This document shows, in pieces, positions 62,760 to 64,000 of a stretch of 64,000 bases of DNA. Source of the DNA: Dicaeum eximium (lineage: Eukaryota > Chordata > Aves > Passeriformes > Dicaeidae); assembly GCA_013396995.1 (NCBI GenBank), contig VWZP01004506.1:2518972-2582971 (forward strand), read 5' to 3'. The translations under genes and the position numbers were made by a program. The notes beneath the pieces are model-generated. The model saw only the letters and a program-made list of their open reading frames with translations. It searched no databases and was not told where the DNA came from. Each line of letters starts with the position of its first letter. Position 1 is the stretch's first letter.

Positions 62760-63970
62760 CAGGACACGGGACAGGGGATGGTCCCAGATTCCTTGCGACC
62801 CTTTGCTCCGTGAGGACCGTGATGTTTGCATACGCTCTGGCGAAACGCTCTTCACCAGACACGACCGGGAAAAGGGAAATGAGTGGGGGATTTTGTTTCC
62901 TCCTTTGGTATTTGGGGCGCGGGGGGGCCCCGGGGTCGCGGCTGCCGCGGGTGGCGCGGCCGGCAGGGGGCGCGCTGGCCCCGCGGAAGCGGCGGGAACG
63001 CGGGGCCGCCCCAGCGCCGCCGGCTCCGCACCGGGACTGGGATGGGGATAGGGGGTCCCTCCGCCCCCCGGGCTCCTCCCGCCCCGCGGGGCCACCCCGC
63101 GCTCCGCACCACAACCCCGAGGGCTTGTGCTCGCGTGAGCTTAGCAAAATGCCGGGAAGCGGGGAACAAATACACGTACAGGCATAGAACATCCCAGCGG
63201 GCTGCCCGCGGTGGGAACGGGAGAGTCGCCTGGAAGCGTTTAGGGGGGCACACCGGGGTGTCCCCCCACCTCCCGCGGGTGCGGAGGCCAGCGTGGGGAT
63301 GCAGTGGCAGGATGCGCAGGGCGTAGCTCGTGGGAGGCTGGCGGCTGCCCCGGGGGACGGGAGAACAGCAGGTGCGGGAGCTGCGGGAGGGGGTCGGCGA
63401 CGCCCGCGAGGGTCGCCGGCAGCTGAAGGTTCGTCAGAGACGGGGTCCCCGCGGGACTCACCGCGATGGGAAACGGGAATAGGAGGGAGCGCCCCGTCGT
63501 AGCTCTGCAGCCGCCACTGCTCCGTGTCCCTCGGGGATACCCGAAAGGAAAGGAGGGAGGTCACCATGGGGCGAGAGGAGGTGGTCGGAGTGGGGGCGGC
63601 ACAAGCCGGGGCGGGGGCACACGCGGGGACCGCCAAAGGGAGAGTGGCTGCAAGGTGACCCCCGTGGGGCTCTGCCTCCGCCCCCTCCCGCTTTAATCCT
63701 CTGCAGACGCCGGCAGAGGCGGGATAATCAAGCAGCGACCGGGTTGGGGGTGCCCCAGCTACACACACACACTCCTTTGTGCCGGGAGCCCGCGCCTCTC
63801 CCGCTGCCCCTCGGCCACCGCTCTGCGCTGCGGGACCATCTCGCCCTAAGGTGCGGGAGCCTCACCGAGGGGAGCGAGGGGCGTGTGAAGCCCCTTCCCC
63901 GCCGCCACCACCGGGGTTACCGCGCTCTCCCTTACGGGAACGCCAGCGGGAGGAGGGGAGCGGCGAGGAG
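62760..63970. promoter_or_regulatory. CpG island, probable promoter/first-exon region
   Basis: From about 62760, and most strongly from 62910 to 63970, the sequence becomes very GC-rich and CpG is frequent, in sharp contrast to the preceding 62 kb. GC boxes (Sp1-type) are visible: GGGGGCGGC at about 63592-63600 and GGGGCGGGGG at about 63608-63617. A 12-bp palindrome GCCCCGCGGGGC lies at 63081-63092. No TATA box is evident, which fits a dispersed CpG-island promoter. Such islands usually mark the 5' end of a housekeeping or developmental gene. Several donor-like words are present (for example CAG|GTGCGG near 63370, AAG|GTGCGG near 63850), but I cannot choose strand, start or gene. Long open frames here, including 338 codons on the minus strand (62752-63768), follow from low stop density in GC-rich DNA. 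Confidence 0.85.
63081..63092. repeat. 12-bp GC palindrome in the CpG island
   Basis: GCCCCGCGGGGC is its own reverse complement. It contains CCGCGG. Short GC palindromes are common in CpG islands. Confidence 0.8.
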
Positions 63971-64000
63971 CTGCCTTTAATCCCTGCTAGTAATTTTTTT

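Noticed and set aside
62752..63768. 338-codon minus-strand open frame in the CpG island
   Set aside because: Pro/Ala/Arg/Gly/Ser-rich translation without a domain, overlapped by plus-strand open frames of similar quality; low stop frequency in GC-rich DNA explains it.
1..64000. CRISPR arrays, tRNA/rRNA genes, prokaryotic operons or phage
   Set aside because: None seen; repeats are CR1, LTR and simple repeats, and overall structure is that of vertebrate nuclear DNA.

Overview
This is eukaryotic, almost certainly avian, nuclear DNA, and most likely from a songbird-like neoavian. The argument rests on the repeats. There are at least nine CR1 LINE fragments, in both orientations, and several keep the diagnostic 3' tail (…ATTCTATGATTCTATG-type) and the TAGATGATCTTTAAGGTCCCTTCCAA-type stretch of the 3' UTR. 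There is also one solo endogenous-retrovirus LTR of a type common in bird genomes. There are no operons, tRNAs, rRNAs, CRISPR arrays or prokaryotic features. Base composition is AT-rich for the first 62 kb and switches abruptly to a CpG island in the last kilobase.

Layout. 1-62.7 kb reads as an intergenic region or one or more very long introns: AT-rich single-copy DNA with scattered CR1 pieces (2.5, 5.4, 7.7-8.8, 12.3-12.8, 25.4, 33.4, 50.9, 61.0 kb), an older turtle/crocodile-like CR1-type fragment (16.7 kb), the solo LTR (10.66-11.27 kb), a few simple repeats (notably an A57 tract at 43.54 kb) and long unremarkable stretches. The longest CR1 copy (7.66-8.85 kb, minus strand) still encodes recognisable pieces of the ORF2 reverse transcriptase, with frameshifts and damaged catalytic motifs. 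62.76-63.97 kb is a dense CpG island with GC boxes, best read as the promoter or first-exon region of a gene. Its identity and direction cannot be told from this window.

No complete protein-coding gene can be supported. The open frames here are mostly what chance and GC content give. Four (20.1-20.5, 30.9-31.3, 42.0-42.35 and 48.5-48.8 kb) have splice-site-like ends and protein-like composition; they are listed as low-confidence candidate exons without a function.

No new biological system is evident. The more interesting non-repeat signals are small: two perfect palindromes plus a GATA-motif cluster at 56.52-56.76 kb, a palindrome-rich block at 4.33-4.47 kb, a hairpin-forming inverted repeat at 1.99 kb, and a possible poly(A)-tailed retro-insertion at 43.3-43.6 kb. 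All need cross-species alignment before they mean anything.
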